Notes: generated from the sequence alone by a model not told the origin. 11,930 nt of DNA from JBBRHH01 sp038222915 (GCA_038222915.1 JBBRHH010000141.1:1-11930); one strand, 5' to 3'. Shown: positions 1-7,757, counted from the first letter of the stretch. A program made the numbers and translations.

Positions 1-3000
1 GTGAAACTTCCTGTTCGCTGGGCGGGCGTTGGTAGATGGCGAGGTAGAGCGAGGTCACGCGTTCTTGATCGCTCTTGAGGTCGGCGAAGGCGGGCCGGTG
101 CGTGAGCTTCCGGGCGGTCTCGACGACGAGAGGACTGTTCATGAGGAAGAGCGCTTGGGCGGGAACGATGGTTTCGTAGCGGCGGCCGCTCGGAACATCA
201 GGGCTGGGAAAATCGAACTGCGTGAGGAGTTCGGGCGGGTTGCGGCGGTCGATGTAGGTGTAGACGGCGCGGCGGGTGGCGAAATCTTCGGTGCCCATCG
301 CGATGGATTTACCACCGCGCTTGGGCTCGAGCGTGCCGGCGATGGCGAGGAGGGAATCGTGGAGTTGCTCGAAGTCGAGGCGGCGAAGGTTGGCGCGCCA
401 GAGGTAGTGGTTGTTGGGATCCTGCGCGGCGAACTCGGGATTGTTGGCGGAGCTTTGGCGATAGGTCGCGCTGGTCACGATGAGGCGGTGGAGATTCTTG
501 ATGGACCAGCCGTCCTCGACAAAGCGTGCGGCAAGATAGTCGAGGAGTTCGGGGTGAGTGGGCGGGGAGGACATGTTGCCGAGGTCATCGGGGGTGGCGA
601 CGAAGCCGGCGCCGAAGTGTTGTTGCCAGATGCGGTTCACGAGAACGCGGGCGGTCATGGGGTTCTTCGGATCGACGATGGAAAGGGCGAGTTGGAGGCG
701 GCCGCTGCCTTCGGTGATGGGGGTTTGGTTTTCGCCGGCGAGGACACGGGGGAAGCGACGCGGGGCGACGGTGGTGAGGCGGTCGTAGCGGCCGCGGATG
801 TGGATCTTTACGTCGTGGAGGCCGGCCTGTGGGCTGCCGGGACAGCCGCCTTCCTGAAGGCCGTTGGCTACGGGGAATGGCTTGGCGAGGGATGTGGTGA
901 GCGCGGCGGATTCTGCTTTTTGTTTTGCGAGAGCTTCACGGGAGGGCTGGGGGAGATTGGCGTCGTCGGCGCGGGCGGCGGCCCAGATTTTTCCGCGTGG
1001 GGCGGAGAGCTCGCGGTACAGAGATGCGTCGGGGCCTTGGAGATCGGTGAGAGGTTTTTTGGATTTGGCGAGGTCTTGCGCCCGGGTGTCGAGGGCGAGG
1101 AGGACTTGCTGGACGGTCTGGGCGGCAGCGTCGAGCTGGTCGCGGGGTGTCGTGGTATTTCGCGAGAGGGTGGCGAATTTGGCGAGGGCGGAGGCGGGCG
1201 GGATGTCGGCGAGTTGTTGCTGGCCGGCGAGATCGTAGAAGGCCCAGACGGCGGGGTTGCCGAGGGTGTCGGAATGGGGATTGCCTTTGCCGCCCTGGAG
1301 GACGTCGGGGATAACGTCGCGGGCGAGGCTCCAGTTGCGGTGCTCGCCTTCGCGCTCGGCGATCTCGACTTCGACTATGGTGGTGTCGCAGGTGTATTCG
1401 GCTTTGGGGAGGACGACGACTTCGATGGTGTCGCCTTTGGCGACGGAGATGGCCATGAGCTTTTCGCCGCCCTGGCCGGCTTCGAACGCCTGCGAGCCGC
1501 CGTTGTCGAATTTGCCGGAGGCGAGCTCGCTGGCGCCGGTGGCGGTTTTGCGATTTATGGTCCAGGCGATGCCGTCGCCGCAGTGGGAATCGGCGTCGGC
1601 GACTTTGCCTTTGAGTTGGACGGTGGCGGCGATGGGGCTGGTCCAGGCGACGGCGACGCCGGCCTTGGGCGAGGGGTGCATGGTGAAGGTGCGGGCGGGG
1701 AGGGTGATGGTGCTGAAGGTGATGGGTTGATCGGAGGAGTTGACGGTGACGACGGGGGTTTCGCCTTCGGGGTTGTCCCAAACGTCGAGGCCTTTGAGGC
1801 CGTGGACGGCGGCGGTGGCGCGGGTGAAGAGGCGGGGGCCGCCGCCGCGAAGGAGGGCGACGTGCTGCTGGAAGGCGTAGGAGTGGAGTTGGTGGGCGAG
1901 GGCGTATTGCTGGGAGGAGAGGGCGGAGTCGGATTGCGGGCGGTGGAGGTAGTCGCTTGCAGCGAGGAGATATTTGGAGGTTTGCGGGAGGAGCTCGCGG
2001 ATGAGGGTGGCGTAACCTTCGTCGATGCCGGTGTCGAGGGATTTCTTTAGTTCGGCGAGACGGGCTTCGTCGCGTTTTCGCTGGTCGGCCTGTGCCTGGC
2101 TGACGAGTGGGATGCGGAGCATCTCGGGGCCATCGGTTTTTTTGCCGACGCCGGGGAGATTGTGGCTGGAGAAGAAGATACCGGCGAGGGAGTAGTAGTC
2201 TTCGGTGGGGATGGGGTCGAATTTGTGATCGTGGCAGCGAGCGCAGGCGAGGGTGAGGCCGAGGAAGGCGCGGCCGGTGACGTCGACCTGGTCGTCGGCG
2301 ATGTCGGTCAGGAGTTTTTCTTTATCGGCGTCGCCGGCGCCCCAGTCGCCGATGGCCATGACGCCGGTGGCGATAATGCCGTCGGGGTTGACGCTGCCGC
2401 CGTCGGGGGCGGGGAGTAGATCGCCGGCGATCTGGTTCATCATGAACTGGTCGTAGGGAAGATCGCGGTTGAAGGCGTCGACGACCCAGTCGCGGTAACG
2501 CCAGGCTTCGGTGCAATCGCCGGCGCTGCCGAGGGCACGGGAGTCAAAGGAGTCGGTGTAGCGGATGACGTCGAGCCAGTGGCGGGCCCAGCGCTCGCCG
2601 TACTGGGGGGAGGCGAGGAGGCGGTCGATGACCTTGGCGAAGGCAGTGGGAGATTGGTCGGCGAGGAAGGCGTTGATGTCGGCGGGGGTTGGCGGGAGGC
2701 CGATGAGGTCGAAGGTGGCTCGGCGGATGAGGGTGCGCTTGTCGGCGGGTTTGGCGGGGGTGAGGTTTTTCTCTTCGAGCTTTGACAGGATGAAATGGTC
2801 GATGTCGGAGCGGGGCCAGTCGGCGTGTTTTACTTGGGGTGCGGGGAAATCTTTGGGGGGTTGGAATGCCCACCATTTTCTCGCCGTGGCGAGATCGAAG
2901 GCGGGGGCAGTGGTGGCAGCTTTGGCGATGCCGCCGGTGCGCGGATCGGGTGCGCCCATTTTTACCCAGGCTTCGAAGTCAGCGATGACCGAGGCGGGGA

Positions 3001-3316
3001 GCTTTTCCTTCGGTGGCATCTGGAGGTCTTCGTCGGTGTAGCGGATGGCTTTGATGAGGAGGCTATTGTCGAGATCACTGGGGACGACGGCGGGGCCGGT
3101 CTTGCCGCCCTGAAGCGTGGCTTCGCGGGTGTCGAGCTGGAGTTTGCCTTTGATTTTTTCAGAGGCGGCGCTGTGGCACTTGTAGCAGTGGTCGACAAGG
3201 ACGGGGCGGATTTTGGATTCGAAGAACTGGAGGTTGGCGGTCTGGTCGGCGGCCAATAGTGGGGACACGAGAAATGCGGATAGAACGAGGGTGGCTGCGC
3301 TGAGTAATGCCTTCAT
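1..3316 (-). CDS. PSCyt1-PSCyt2 (DUF1549)-PSD1 (DUF1553) secreted cytochrome-like protein, C-terminus beyond window
   Basis: The frame is open without a stop from the ATG at 3316 to the window edge (1105 codons), so only the far C-terminus is missing. Residues 1-23 form a Sec signal peptide (MKALLSAATLVLSAFLVSPLLAA), which implies export. Residues 25-125 are a planctomycete cytochrome C domain with heme motif CYKCH (44-48) and an MPP motif. Residues 148-375 are DUF1549/PSCyt2, with WWAFQP at 148-153, RHWLDV at 245-250 and a second CxxCH, CARCHDHK, at 358-365. Residues ~520-690 are a beta-rich inserted module. Residues ~870 onward are DUF1553/PSD1, with NRIWQQHFG from 894, RRLDFE at 978-983 and ALFLMNSPLV near 1054. 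The family is typically planctomycete and often precedes a DUF1501 sulfatase-like gene, which would lie left of the window. Its molecular function is unproven; a role in surface polysaccharide breakdown or electron transfer has been suggested. An in-frame ATG at 3325 is an alternative start; neither has a strong Shine-Dalgarno. Confidence 0.95.
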   Translation of the reverse strand, partial: MKALLSAATLVLSAFLVSPLLAADQTANLQFFESKIRPVLVDHCYKCHSAASEKIKGKLQLDTREATLQGGKTGPAVVPSDLDNSLLIKAIRYTDEDLQMPPKEKLPASVIADFEAWVKMGAPDPRTGGIAKAATTAPAFDLATARKWWAFQPPKDFPAPQVKHADWPRSDIDHFILSKLEEKNLTPAKPADKRTLIRRATFDLIGLPPTPADINAFLADQSPTAFAKVIDRLLASPQYGERWARHWLDVIRYTDSFDSRALGSAGDCTEAWRYRDWVVDAFNRDLPYDQFMMNQIAGDLLPAPDGGSVNPDGIIATGVMAIGDWGAGDADKEKLLTDIADDQVDVTGRAFLGLTLACARCHDHKFDPIPTEDYYSLAGIFFSSHNLPGVGKKTDGPEMLRIPLVSQAQADQRKRDEARLAELKKSLDTGIDEGYATLIRELLPQTSKYLLAASDYLHRPQSDSALSSQQYALAHQLHSYAFQQHVALLRGGGPRLFTRATAAVHGLKGLDVWDNPEGETPVVTVNSSDQPITFSTITLPARTFTMHPSPKAGVAVAWTSPIAATVQLKGKVADADSHCGDGIAWTINRKTATGASELASGKFDNGGSQAFEAGQGGEKLMAISVAKGDTIEVVVLPKAEYTCDTTIVEVEIAEREGEHRNWSLARDVIPDVLQGGKGNPHSDTLGNPAVWAFYDLAGQQQLADIPPASALAKFATLSRNTTTPRDQLDAAAQTVQQVLLALDTRAQDLAKSKKPLTDLQGPDASLYRELSAPRGKIWAAARADDANLPQPSREALAKQKAESAALTTSLAKPFPVANGLQEGGCPGSPQAGLHDVKIHIRGRYDRLTTVAPRRFPRVLAGENQTPITEGSGRLQLALSIVDPKNPMTARVLVNRIWQQHFGAGFVATPDDLGNMSSPPTHPELLDYLAARFVEDGWSIKNLHRLIVTSATYRQSSANNPEFAAQDPNNHYLWRANLRRLDFEQLHDSLLAIAGTLEPKRGGKSIAMGTEDFATRRAVYTYIDRRNPPELLTQFDFPSPDVPSGRRYETIVPAQALFLMNSPLVVETARKLTHRPAFADLKSDQERVTSLYLAIYQRPPSEQEVS

Positions 3317-3466
3317 TGATTCCATGGGATACTGTACGTCATTTTACCATGTCCAACGGGCGTGTGTTGTGGCGGGCGCAATCGATAAACTCTTGCGGAA
3401 ATTAAACGAGCCAGCCACAATGCGCGTGCGTTCCATGGGTCATTTCGCATCGCAAAAGGGCAGATC
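3317..3466. promoter_or_regulatory. Divergent intergenic region, weak promoter candidates only
   Basis: This 150-bp gap separates two divergently transcribed genes for secreted proteins, so it should hold both promoters. The best plus-strand match I can find is TTGCGG (3393-3398), a 17-bp spacer and CACAAT (3416-3421), about 45 bases before the start at 3467. For the minus strand there is an AT-rich TAAAAT stretch at about 3342-3347 with no convincing -35 partner. These are weak hexamers, and the real promoters may differ. Confidence 0.3.
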
Positions 3467-5881
3467 ATGCTCCTAAAGATCATATTGGTGCTTGCGCTGT
3501 TGGGAGTCGCTTCGGCGTTGTGTCGGGCCGACGAGGGAATCGTTCCACAGCAACCCCCTACCGCGGCGGCGCAAGCTTCGGCGCAGAAGGCGATTCAAGA
3601 ATTGCATGCGGCGGAGCTAGCGAAGACTTCGAGCACCGACCGGATTGCGCTGGCTGCGAAGTTTATTGAGGAGGGGAAACTGGCTACGGACAGCGCTTCG
3701 CGTTTCGAGTTTTTCTGGATGGCGCGGAATCTTGGGTGCGATGCGCAGGATATGCCGTCGGCGATGGCGGCCGTCGACACACTGGACAAGTATTTTATTG
3801 TCGATGTCATTGAGTTGAAGATTGGGGCGATCCTGAGTTGTGCGGCGAGCAGCAGGCCGGCGGCCGGGCAGCAGGTTTCGTCTTCGGCGGGGCAGGTGAT
3901 TGACGAGATTATCGCGACTGACCAGTTTCAGTCGCTTGCGAAGATGACTGGTCTGCCGGATTCGGCGGCTATCCGCGCGGCAGGGGCGACAACGCCATTG
4001 AAGAATCGGCTGGCGGACGCGGCGCTGGTGGGAACGGCTTATGAAAAGGCGCAGTTTGCGTTGAAGAAACTGCAGACGAACGAGGGGGACGCGCAGGCAA
4101 ATCTGACGGTGGGAAAGTATCGGTGTTTTTTCAAAGGGGATTGGAAGACGGGGCTGACGTTCCTGACGAAATCGTCTGACAATAAGCTGGCTGACCTTGC
4201 GAAGCTGGAGCTTGGGATGGCGACGGACTCGGAGGCGATCAAGAAGCTTGCGGACGACTGGTGGGCGCTGGCTGAGATGCAGGAGCCGATTGCCACCAGG
4301 AACATTCATGACCATTGCGTGGAGTGGTATTCGAAAGCGCTGAACGGGCTGACGGGCCTTTCGCTGACACAGGCGCAACGACGAATCAGTGTTACACAGA
4401 AGGAGCGGGTGGCGGCGGGGCTGGCGGCGAACTCATCGCGCAAGAATGCTACGCCGGTGCCGGATCAGACGGCGCAGACGAAGGCGCTGAAAGCGATCGC
4501 GGATGTTTACAAACCTTACCCCCCTGCCAAACCGCACGATCAATATGTGTTATCGGTGAAGCTGTTGGATGCGGGGCGGGAGACGACCAACGATCCGGCC
4601 ATGCAGTACGTTCTTTTTCGCGAGTCGGCGAAGCTGGCGGCTTACGCCGGGATGCGCGCGGTGGAATGGACGGTGAAGCAGTTCGACGTAGAAGAGAATC
4701 CGCTGATGACCGAGCTGTTCAAGCAGATGGCGCCGGCACTGGCGAGGCCTGAGAAGGCGAGCGTGTTGTTGCTGCCGCTGTTGAAATTCAGTGACCGGGC
4801 GCTGCGGTCGGAGAATTTTGATCTTGCCGTCGACGCCGCGAACGCGGCGGATCAGGCATGCCGGGTGGCCAAGGACGCCCCGATGGAGACGTTGGTGAAG
4901 GAGCAGCGGCGGCTGGTGCTGGAGGCACAGACGGCTTTTGCGTCGATGAACGCGTCGATCGCGAAATTGAACGATGAGGTGAACGATCCGGCGGCGAACC
5001 TTACGGCGGGGAAATTTTATTGCTTTCTCGCGGGGGCCTGGGAGAAGGGATTACCGATGCTGGCAAAGGGGTCGGACGCGGCGATGGCCGAACTGGCGAA
5101 GGCGGACACCGGGGCTTCGTACGACTCGGCCTCGGAGCGGAAGGTGGGCGATGGGTGGTGGGATTTTGCGAAGACGCAGACGGGATCAATTCAGCGCGGT
5201 GCGTATCTCCGGGCCGCGTTTTGGTATGGAGAGGTGCTTCCATCCACCACCGGACTGTCACGCCCACTGCTCGAAAAAAGATTTGATGAAGCGTATGCCA
5301 GCGGGCATCTTGGGATGCAGCGGCTCATCGAGTTGTTACCACACATCAAGATTGATCGGGATACGGTGGGAGGCAAGTGGATGTTTCGCGGTGACTCGCT
5401 TCAGAGCGACAAGTCGCCATTTGCCCGCATGCAGACCCCTTACCTGCCGCCTCTGGAATACGACTATCGAATCGAGTTCATCCGACTTGATGGCAACGAC
5501 GCCATCGTCCAAATGATGACCGCGGGCTCCAGCCACTTCAGCTACAACATGGGTGCTGGCAACAACACGGCGTTTCATTTCGACCGTGTGGAGGGAAACA
5601 ATCCGAGTGTAGTAAATTCCAAAAACTGGTTTGAAAACAATTATGTCTATACGGCTCACGTCCAAGTGCGGAAGGACTCACTGAAGACCTTCTTGAACGG
5701 CAGACTCATCACAAGCTGGAAGCCTGATTTTTCTCGACTGTCGCTCAATGAGGCATGGAACCTACGTGATCCGAAATGCCTGGGTGTCGGCTCATGGCAA
5801 ACGTCTTTCCTCTTCATTTCGGTCGCCGTAATCGAAGTCAACAGCGCCGGTTGGTGGCGTAAGAGCGCTGATCCGCAGTGA
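3467..5881 (+). CDS. Secreted protein with two tandem helical modules and a C-terminal concanavalin-like domain
   Basis: This is an 804-residue protein. The signal peptide is residues 1-21 (core LLKIILVLALLGVASA, likely cut after CRA); the Cys at 19 is not in a good lipobox. Residues ~36-310 and ~333-610 are two copies of one module. Each has an Ala-rich helical part (KAIQELHAAE / KAIADVYKPY; RFEFFWMARNLG / QYVLFRESAKLA), then a ~100-residue signature: ANLTVGKYRCFFKGDWKTGL / ANLTAGKFYCFLAGAWEKGL, then DDWWALAE / GDGWWDFAK, then WYSKALNGLTGLS / WYGEVLPSTTGLS. Residues ~624-797 look like a LamG/concanavalin-type jelly roll (YDYRIEF, VYTAHVQVRKDSLKTFLNGR, GSWQT). I recall this arrangement from planctomycete hypothetical proteins; the function is unknown, and carbohydrate or surface binding is an inference from the fold. 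The start is supported by the signal peptide and a weak AAAGGG at 3454-3459. Codon use changes near residue 624. Confidence 0.9.
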   Translation: MLLKIILVLALLGVASALCRADEGIVPQQPPTAAAQASAQKAIQELHAAELAKTSSTDRIALAAKFIEEGKLATDSASRFEFFWMARNLGCDAQDMPSAMAAVDTLDKYFIVDVIELKIGAILSCAASSRPAAGQQVSSSAGQVIDEIIATDQFQSLAKMTGLPDSAAIRAAGATTPLKNRLADAALVGTAYEKAQFALKKLQTNEGDAQANLTVGKYRCFFKGDWKTGLTFLTKSSDNKLADLAKLELGMATDSEAIKKLADDWWALAEMQEPIATRNIHDHCVEWYSKALNGLTGLSLTQAQRRISVTQKERVAAGLAANSSRKNATPVPDQTAQTKALKAIADVYKPYPPAKPHDQYVLSVKLLDAGRETTNDPAMQYVLFRESAKLAAYAGMRAVEWTVKQFDVEENPLMTELFKQMAPALARPEKASVLLLPLLKFSDRALRSENFDLAVDAANAADQACRVAKDAPMETLVKEQRRLVLEAQTAFASMNASIAKLNDEVNDPAANLTAGKFYCFLAGAWEKGLPMLAKGSDAAMAELAKADTGASYDSASERKVGDGWWDFAKTQTGSIQRGAYLRAAFWYGEVLPSTTGLSRPLLEKRFDEAYASGHLGMQRLIELLPHIKIDRDTVGGKWMFRGDSLQSDKSPFARMQTPYLPPLEYDYRIEFIRLDGNDAIVQMMTAGSSHFSYNMGAGNNTAFHFDRVEGNNPSVVNSKNWFENNYVYTAHVQVRKDSLKTFLNGRLITSWKPDFSRLSLNEAWNLRDPKCLGVGSWQTSFLFISVAVIEVNSAGWWRKSADPQ

Positions 5882-5901
5882 GGGGCTTTGGATCACTGGC
5901 G
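5874..5901 (+). terminator. Weak hairpin overlapping the upstream stop codon
   Basis: CAGTGA (5876-5881, including the TGA stop) can pair with TCACTG (5893-5898) across an 11-base loop. A few more outer pairs form if one G is bulged. No T-run follows, so this is at best a poor intrinsic terminator. It may only be a local palindrome. Confidence 0.25.
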
Positions 5902-5923
5902 ACTTCCATCTGATCCCATTACG

Positions 5924-5938
5924 ATTCCCGATAGGAAT
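5924..5938. promoter_or_regulatory. Dyad ATTCC-N5-GGAAT, candidate operator of the Rrf2 gene
   Basis: A perfect inverted repeat, ATTCC (5924-5928) and GGAAT (5934-5938), lies 22 bases before the TTG start of the Rrf2-family gene. Rrf2 regulators are dimers that commonly repress their own promoters through such dyads. Position and symmetry suit an autoregulatory operator, but a 5-bp arm can occur by chance and no convincing promoter hexamers overlap it. Confidence 0.35.
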
Positions 5939-5949
5939 TATCCGAGATT

Positions 5950-5954
5950 GAGGA
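5950..5954 (+). promoter_or_regulatory. Ribosome binding site that supports the TTG start
   Basis: GAGGA lies 6 bases before the TTG at 5961. The protein read from that TTG begins MRLSKRTEYGLRA, the usual Rrf2 N-terminus, so the non-ATG start is well supported. Confidence 0.75.
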
Positions 5955-5960
5955 AACGTC

Positions 5961-6401
5961 TTGCGCCTTTCCAAACGAACTGAATACGGACTTCGCGCGA
6001 TTGTGCAGCTTGCACAGGTTTGGCCGCGCAGTTTTGTTCAGTCTCGGGATCTTTCGCAGCAGGAGGACCTGCCCAATAAGTTCCTGGAATCGATCCTGCT
6101 GGCTCTGCGGCGGGGTGGCTTTTTGGAGAGCAAAGTTGGCAGCGGGGGCGGGTATCGGCTTGCCCGTGCGCCGGCGGAGATCAATGTGGGTGAGATTATC
6201 CGGCGGCTTGAGGGACGACTGACGCAGAATGAATCGCCGATTGTTCAGGAGAGCTCGCCGGGCAAGGTGGCGGTGCATATTCTCAATTTTGAGCTCACTC
6301 GGGCGACGGATGATGTCTTGAATTCGATGACGCTTGCTGACTTGTTGGAGCAGGTGGCGAAGGCGGGGTCGCCGGGGCAACAGGCGATGTATTACATTTG
6401 A
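5961..6401 (+). CDS. Rrf2-family transcriptional regulator lacking Fe-S cysteines
   Basis: The 146-residue length is typical of Rrf2 proteins. The N-terminal helix MRLSKRTEYGLRAIVQLAQ leads into a winged helix-turn-helix. The recognition region is LSQQEDLPNKFLESILLALRRGGFLES (about residues 31-57) and the wing is GSGGGYRLARAPAEINVGEI (61-80). Members with the three-cysteine cluster (IscR, NsrR) bind Fe-S or sense NO. This protein has no cysteine at all, so it should act without Fe-S, as CymR-type members do, and its signal is unknown. The start is TTG with GAGGA 6 bases upstream. It lies 79 bp after the repeat-protein gene on the same strand and converges on the HEAT-repeat gene with a 15-bp gap, so it ends its transcription unit. 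A dyad upstream suggests autoregulation. The target genes cannot be told from the window. Confidence 0.92.
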   Translation: MRLSKRTEYGLRAIVQLAQVWPRSFVQSRDLSQQEDLPNKFLESILLALRRGGFLESKVGSGGGYRLARAPAEINVGEIIRRLEGRLTQNESPIVQESSPGKVAVHILNFELTRATDDVLNSMTLADLLEQVAKAGSPGQQAMYYI

Positions 6402-6416
6402 ACTGGGGCCGCTCCT

Positions 6417-7388
6417 TCACATTTCGAAGTGCTTTTCGTAGGCGGCGCGGGCGCTGGCGTCCGATCGGGAGGCCACGGCTTCTTTTACGCGGCCGCGGAT
6501 TGTTTCATCTGACTTGTGAACCGAGAGGGCTGCGACTGCTTCGGCGGCGTTGCGGGCGTTTTGCTCCTTGATGACTGATAGCAAAAAAGTGATGGATATT
6601 TCCTGACGCATCAGACCCATGGAAACCAGGAGGACGCGGCGCATTTCCGGGTCGTGTGCGGAGACCCATGTATCGCGGAGAGCCGCGAAGGCACGCGGGT
6701 CGCGCGAGCTGCCCAACGCGAGGGCGGCGGATTCTGCGGTTTCGGAGTCGCCGGAATCGAGGAATTGTGCGACGAAGTCGACTGCCGCGACGGGGGTGAG
6801 AGAGAGGAGGCCCATGAAACATTCGCTGATGACTTCGCCTTCGCGGTCGCCGGTGAGTGCTTTGAGGCGGAGGAGGAGGGCACCTTCGGGCCGATCGGCG
6901 TAGGCGACTGCTTTTACGGCCAAAACGCGCGTGGTGGGCTCTGGGTCGACCATGAGCGGCACAATTTCCTGGAGTACTTCGCGGTAGCCCATTCGGACGA
7001 GGGCCATGGCGCTGAGGCCGCGGAGTTCGGCGGCGACGTCGTCGGAGCCGCCGTAGTTGCCTTCCATCTGGACGTGACGGATGCCGCGCAGGTAGAGCTC
7101 TGGTTCGGGGCGGCCGAGAGAGTAGAGGGTGCGCATAATTTCGGTCTTTGCGCTGCAGCCTTTGTCGGTGTCGGGATGTTCGAGGAAGCGGTCGAATGCT
7201 AGAACGAGTTCAGGTGCGAGGGATTTGAGATCGTGCTCGCCGACGATTTTTGCGGCCTTGGCGACCAACAGATTGATTTTGCTGGTGAGGGCCTGGCGGA
7301 AGGCCGACTCGGCCTCGGGGGAGTCGGCGTCGAGGGCCAGGGCGCTTAAGCGCGAAAGCTGGGTTTCAACCGAGTTGGACTTGGCCAT
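6417..7388 (-). CDS. HEAT-repeat protein, second gene of the UBP zinc finger operon
   Basis: This is a 323-residue, cytoplasmic-looking protein with no signal peptide or membrane segment. From about residue 40 to the end it is an array of short antiparallel helix pairs typical of HEAT/PBS-lyase-type repeats. Examples are ELRGLSAMALVRMGY (121-135), TTRVLAVKAVAYADRPEGA (152-170), VISECFMGLLSLTPVAAVDF (186-205) and TAESAALALGSSRDPRAFAA (217-236). A conserved-looking GIRHVQMEGNYGG segment (102-114) carries features beyond a plain repeat. Such solenoids are scaffolds for protein binding, so the likely role is as a partner or adaptor. The ATG at 7388 is chosen because GGAAAG (7394-7399) lies 5 bases upstream and the preceding gene stops only 2 bases before it, which indicates translational coupling. 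A longer reading from 7466 would overlap the zinc finger gene and is unlikely. Confidence 0.88.
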   Translation of the reverse strand: MAKSNSVETQLSRLSALALDADSPEAESAFRQALTSKINLLVAKAAKIVGEHDLKSLAPELVLAFDRFLEHPDTDKGCSAKTEIMRTLYSLGRPEPELYLRGIRHVQMEGNYGGSDDVAAELRGLSAMALVRMGYREVLQEIVPLMVDPEPTTRVLAVKAVAYADRPEGALLLRLKALTGDREGEVISECFMGLLSLTPVAAVDFVAQFLDSGDSETAESAALALGSSRDPRAFAALRDTWVSAHDPEMRRVLLVSMGLMRQEISITFLLSVIKEQNARNAAEAVAALSVHKSDETIRGRVKEAVASRSDASARAAYEKHFEM

Positions 7389-7390
7389 GG

Positions 7391-7687
7391 TTACTTTCCA
7401 CGGACGCGCCGGAGATATCGCTCCATGGTTGGGAACATGATCTCGTCGACGTAGCACCAGCCCCATTCCTCGCCGGGCTCGTTCGACTGGATGATGGGAT
7501 GGCTGGTGGCGTGAAAATGTTTGGTGGCGTGCTTGTTCTTTGAATCGTCACAGCAGCCGACGTGGCCGCAGGTGAGGCAGAGTCGGAGGTGGACCCAGTC
7601 GTCGCCCAGCTTCAGACATTCCTCGCAGCCGTCGGTGTTGGGCTTCACATCCTTGATTTGATCGACGTGCGTGCATTGTTGGGACAC
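7391..7687 (-). CDS. Small UBP-type zinc finger protein
   Basis: This 98-residue protein is almost entirely a zf-UBP domain. Likely zinc ligands and conserved residues are C5, H7, C21, C24 (CEEC), C37, C40 (CLTCGH), C45, C46, H53, H57, H59 and H63, with a WGWCYVDE motif at 75-82. In eukaryotes this fold in deubiquitinases and HDAC6 binds the free Gly-Gly end of ubiquitin. Bacteria such as planctomycetes have no known canonical ubiquitin system, so the bacterial ligand is unknown. The start is taken as GTG at 7687, because CAGGAG lies 7 bases upstream and the family usually begins near the CTHLDQIKDV-like segment. An in-frame ATG at 7759 would add 24 residues with no domain character and would run through the promoter region and into the divergent gene. 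The gene leads the operon with the HEAT-repeat gene and is divergent from the DsbA-like gene. Confidence 0.9.
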   Translation of the reverse strand: MSQQCTHVDQIKDVKPNTDGCEECLKLGDDWVHLRLCLTCGHVGCCDDSKNKHATKHFHATSHPIIQSNEPGEEWGWCYVDEIMFPTMERYLRRVRGK

Positions 7688-7757
7688 TGGAGTGCTCCTG
7701 AAAGGGGTGTTGGCACTATAATCCCGAGAGGCCGGACCCGCGACTGCGAAAGGATGC
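7688..7757. promoter_or_regulatory. Divergent promoter region with overlapping -10 elements
   Basis: The 70-bp gap between the zinc finger operon and the DsbA-like gene contains a perfect TATAAT on the plus strand (7717-7722), 36 bases before the ATG at 7758. On the minus strand the overlapping sequence reads TATAGT (7715-7720), 28 bases before the GTG at 7687. Neither has a good -35 hexamer. Overlap of the two -10 sites would make transcription in the two directions compete. Confidence 0.5.
7695..7700 (-). promoter_or_regulatory. Shine-Dalgarno site fixing the GTG start of the zinc finger gene
   Basis: Read on the minus strand this is CAGGAG, 7 bases before the GTG at 7687. It is the strongest ribosome binding site near this reading frame, and it argues against the upstream ATG at 7759. 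Confidence 0.75.

Noticed and set aside
29..2050. A 673-codon open frame on the plus strand, with a Gly/Val/Glu/Ala-rich product.
   Set aside because: It lies antisense to the DUF1549/DUF1553 gene, whose frame has recognised motifs along its length. The composition is what an antisense reading of a C-ended-codon gene gives, and there is no domain-like sequence.
6654..7202. A 182-codon plus-strand open frame opposite the HEAT-repeat gene.
   Set aside because: It has low-complexity Glu/Gly/Ala/Phe composition from antisense reading; the minus-strand frame has clear HEAT repeats and a coupled start.
7389..7466. N-terminal extension of the HEAT-repeat gene to 7466.
   Set aside because: It would overlap the zinc finger coding region in another frame; the ATG at 7388 has a ribosome binding site and gives the expected operon spacing.
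7710..7726. TTGGCAC resembling the -24 part of a sigma54 promoter.
   Set aside because: The required GC of the -12 element is absent at the right distance; the overlapping TATAAT is a better explanation.
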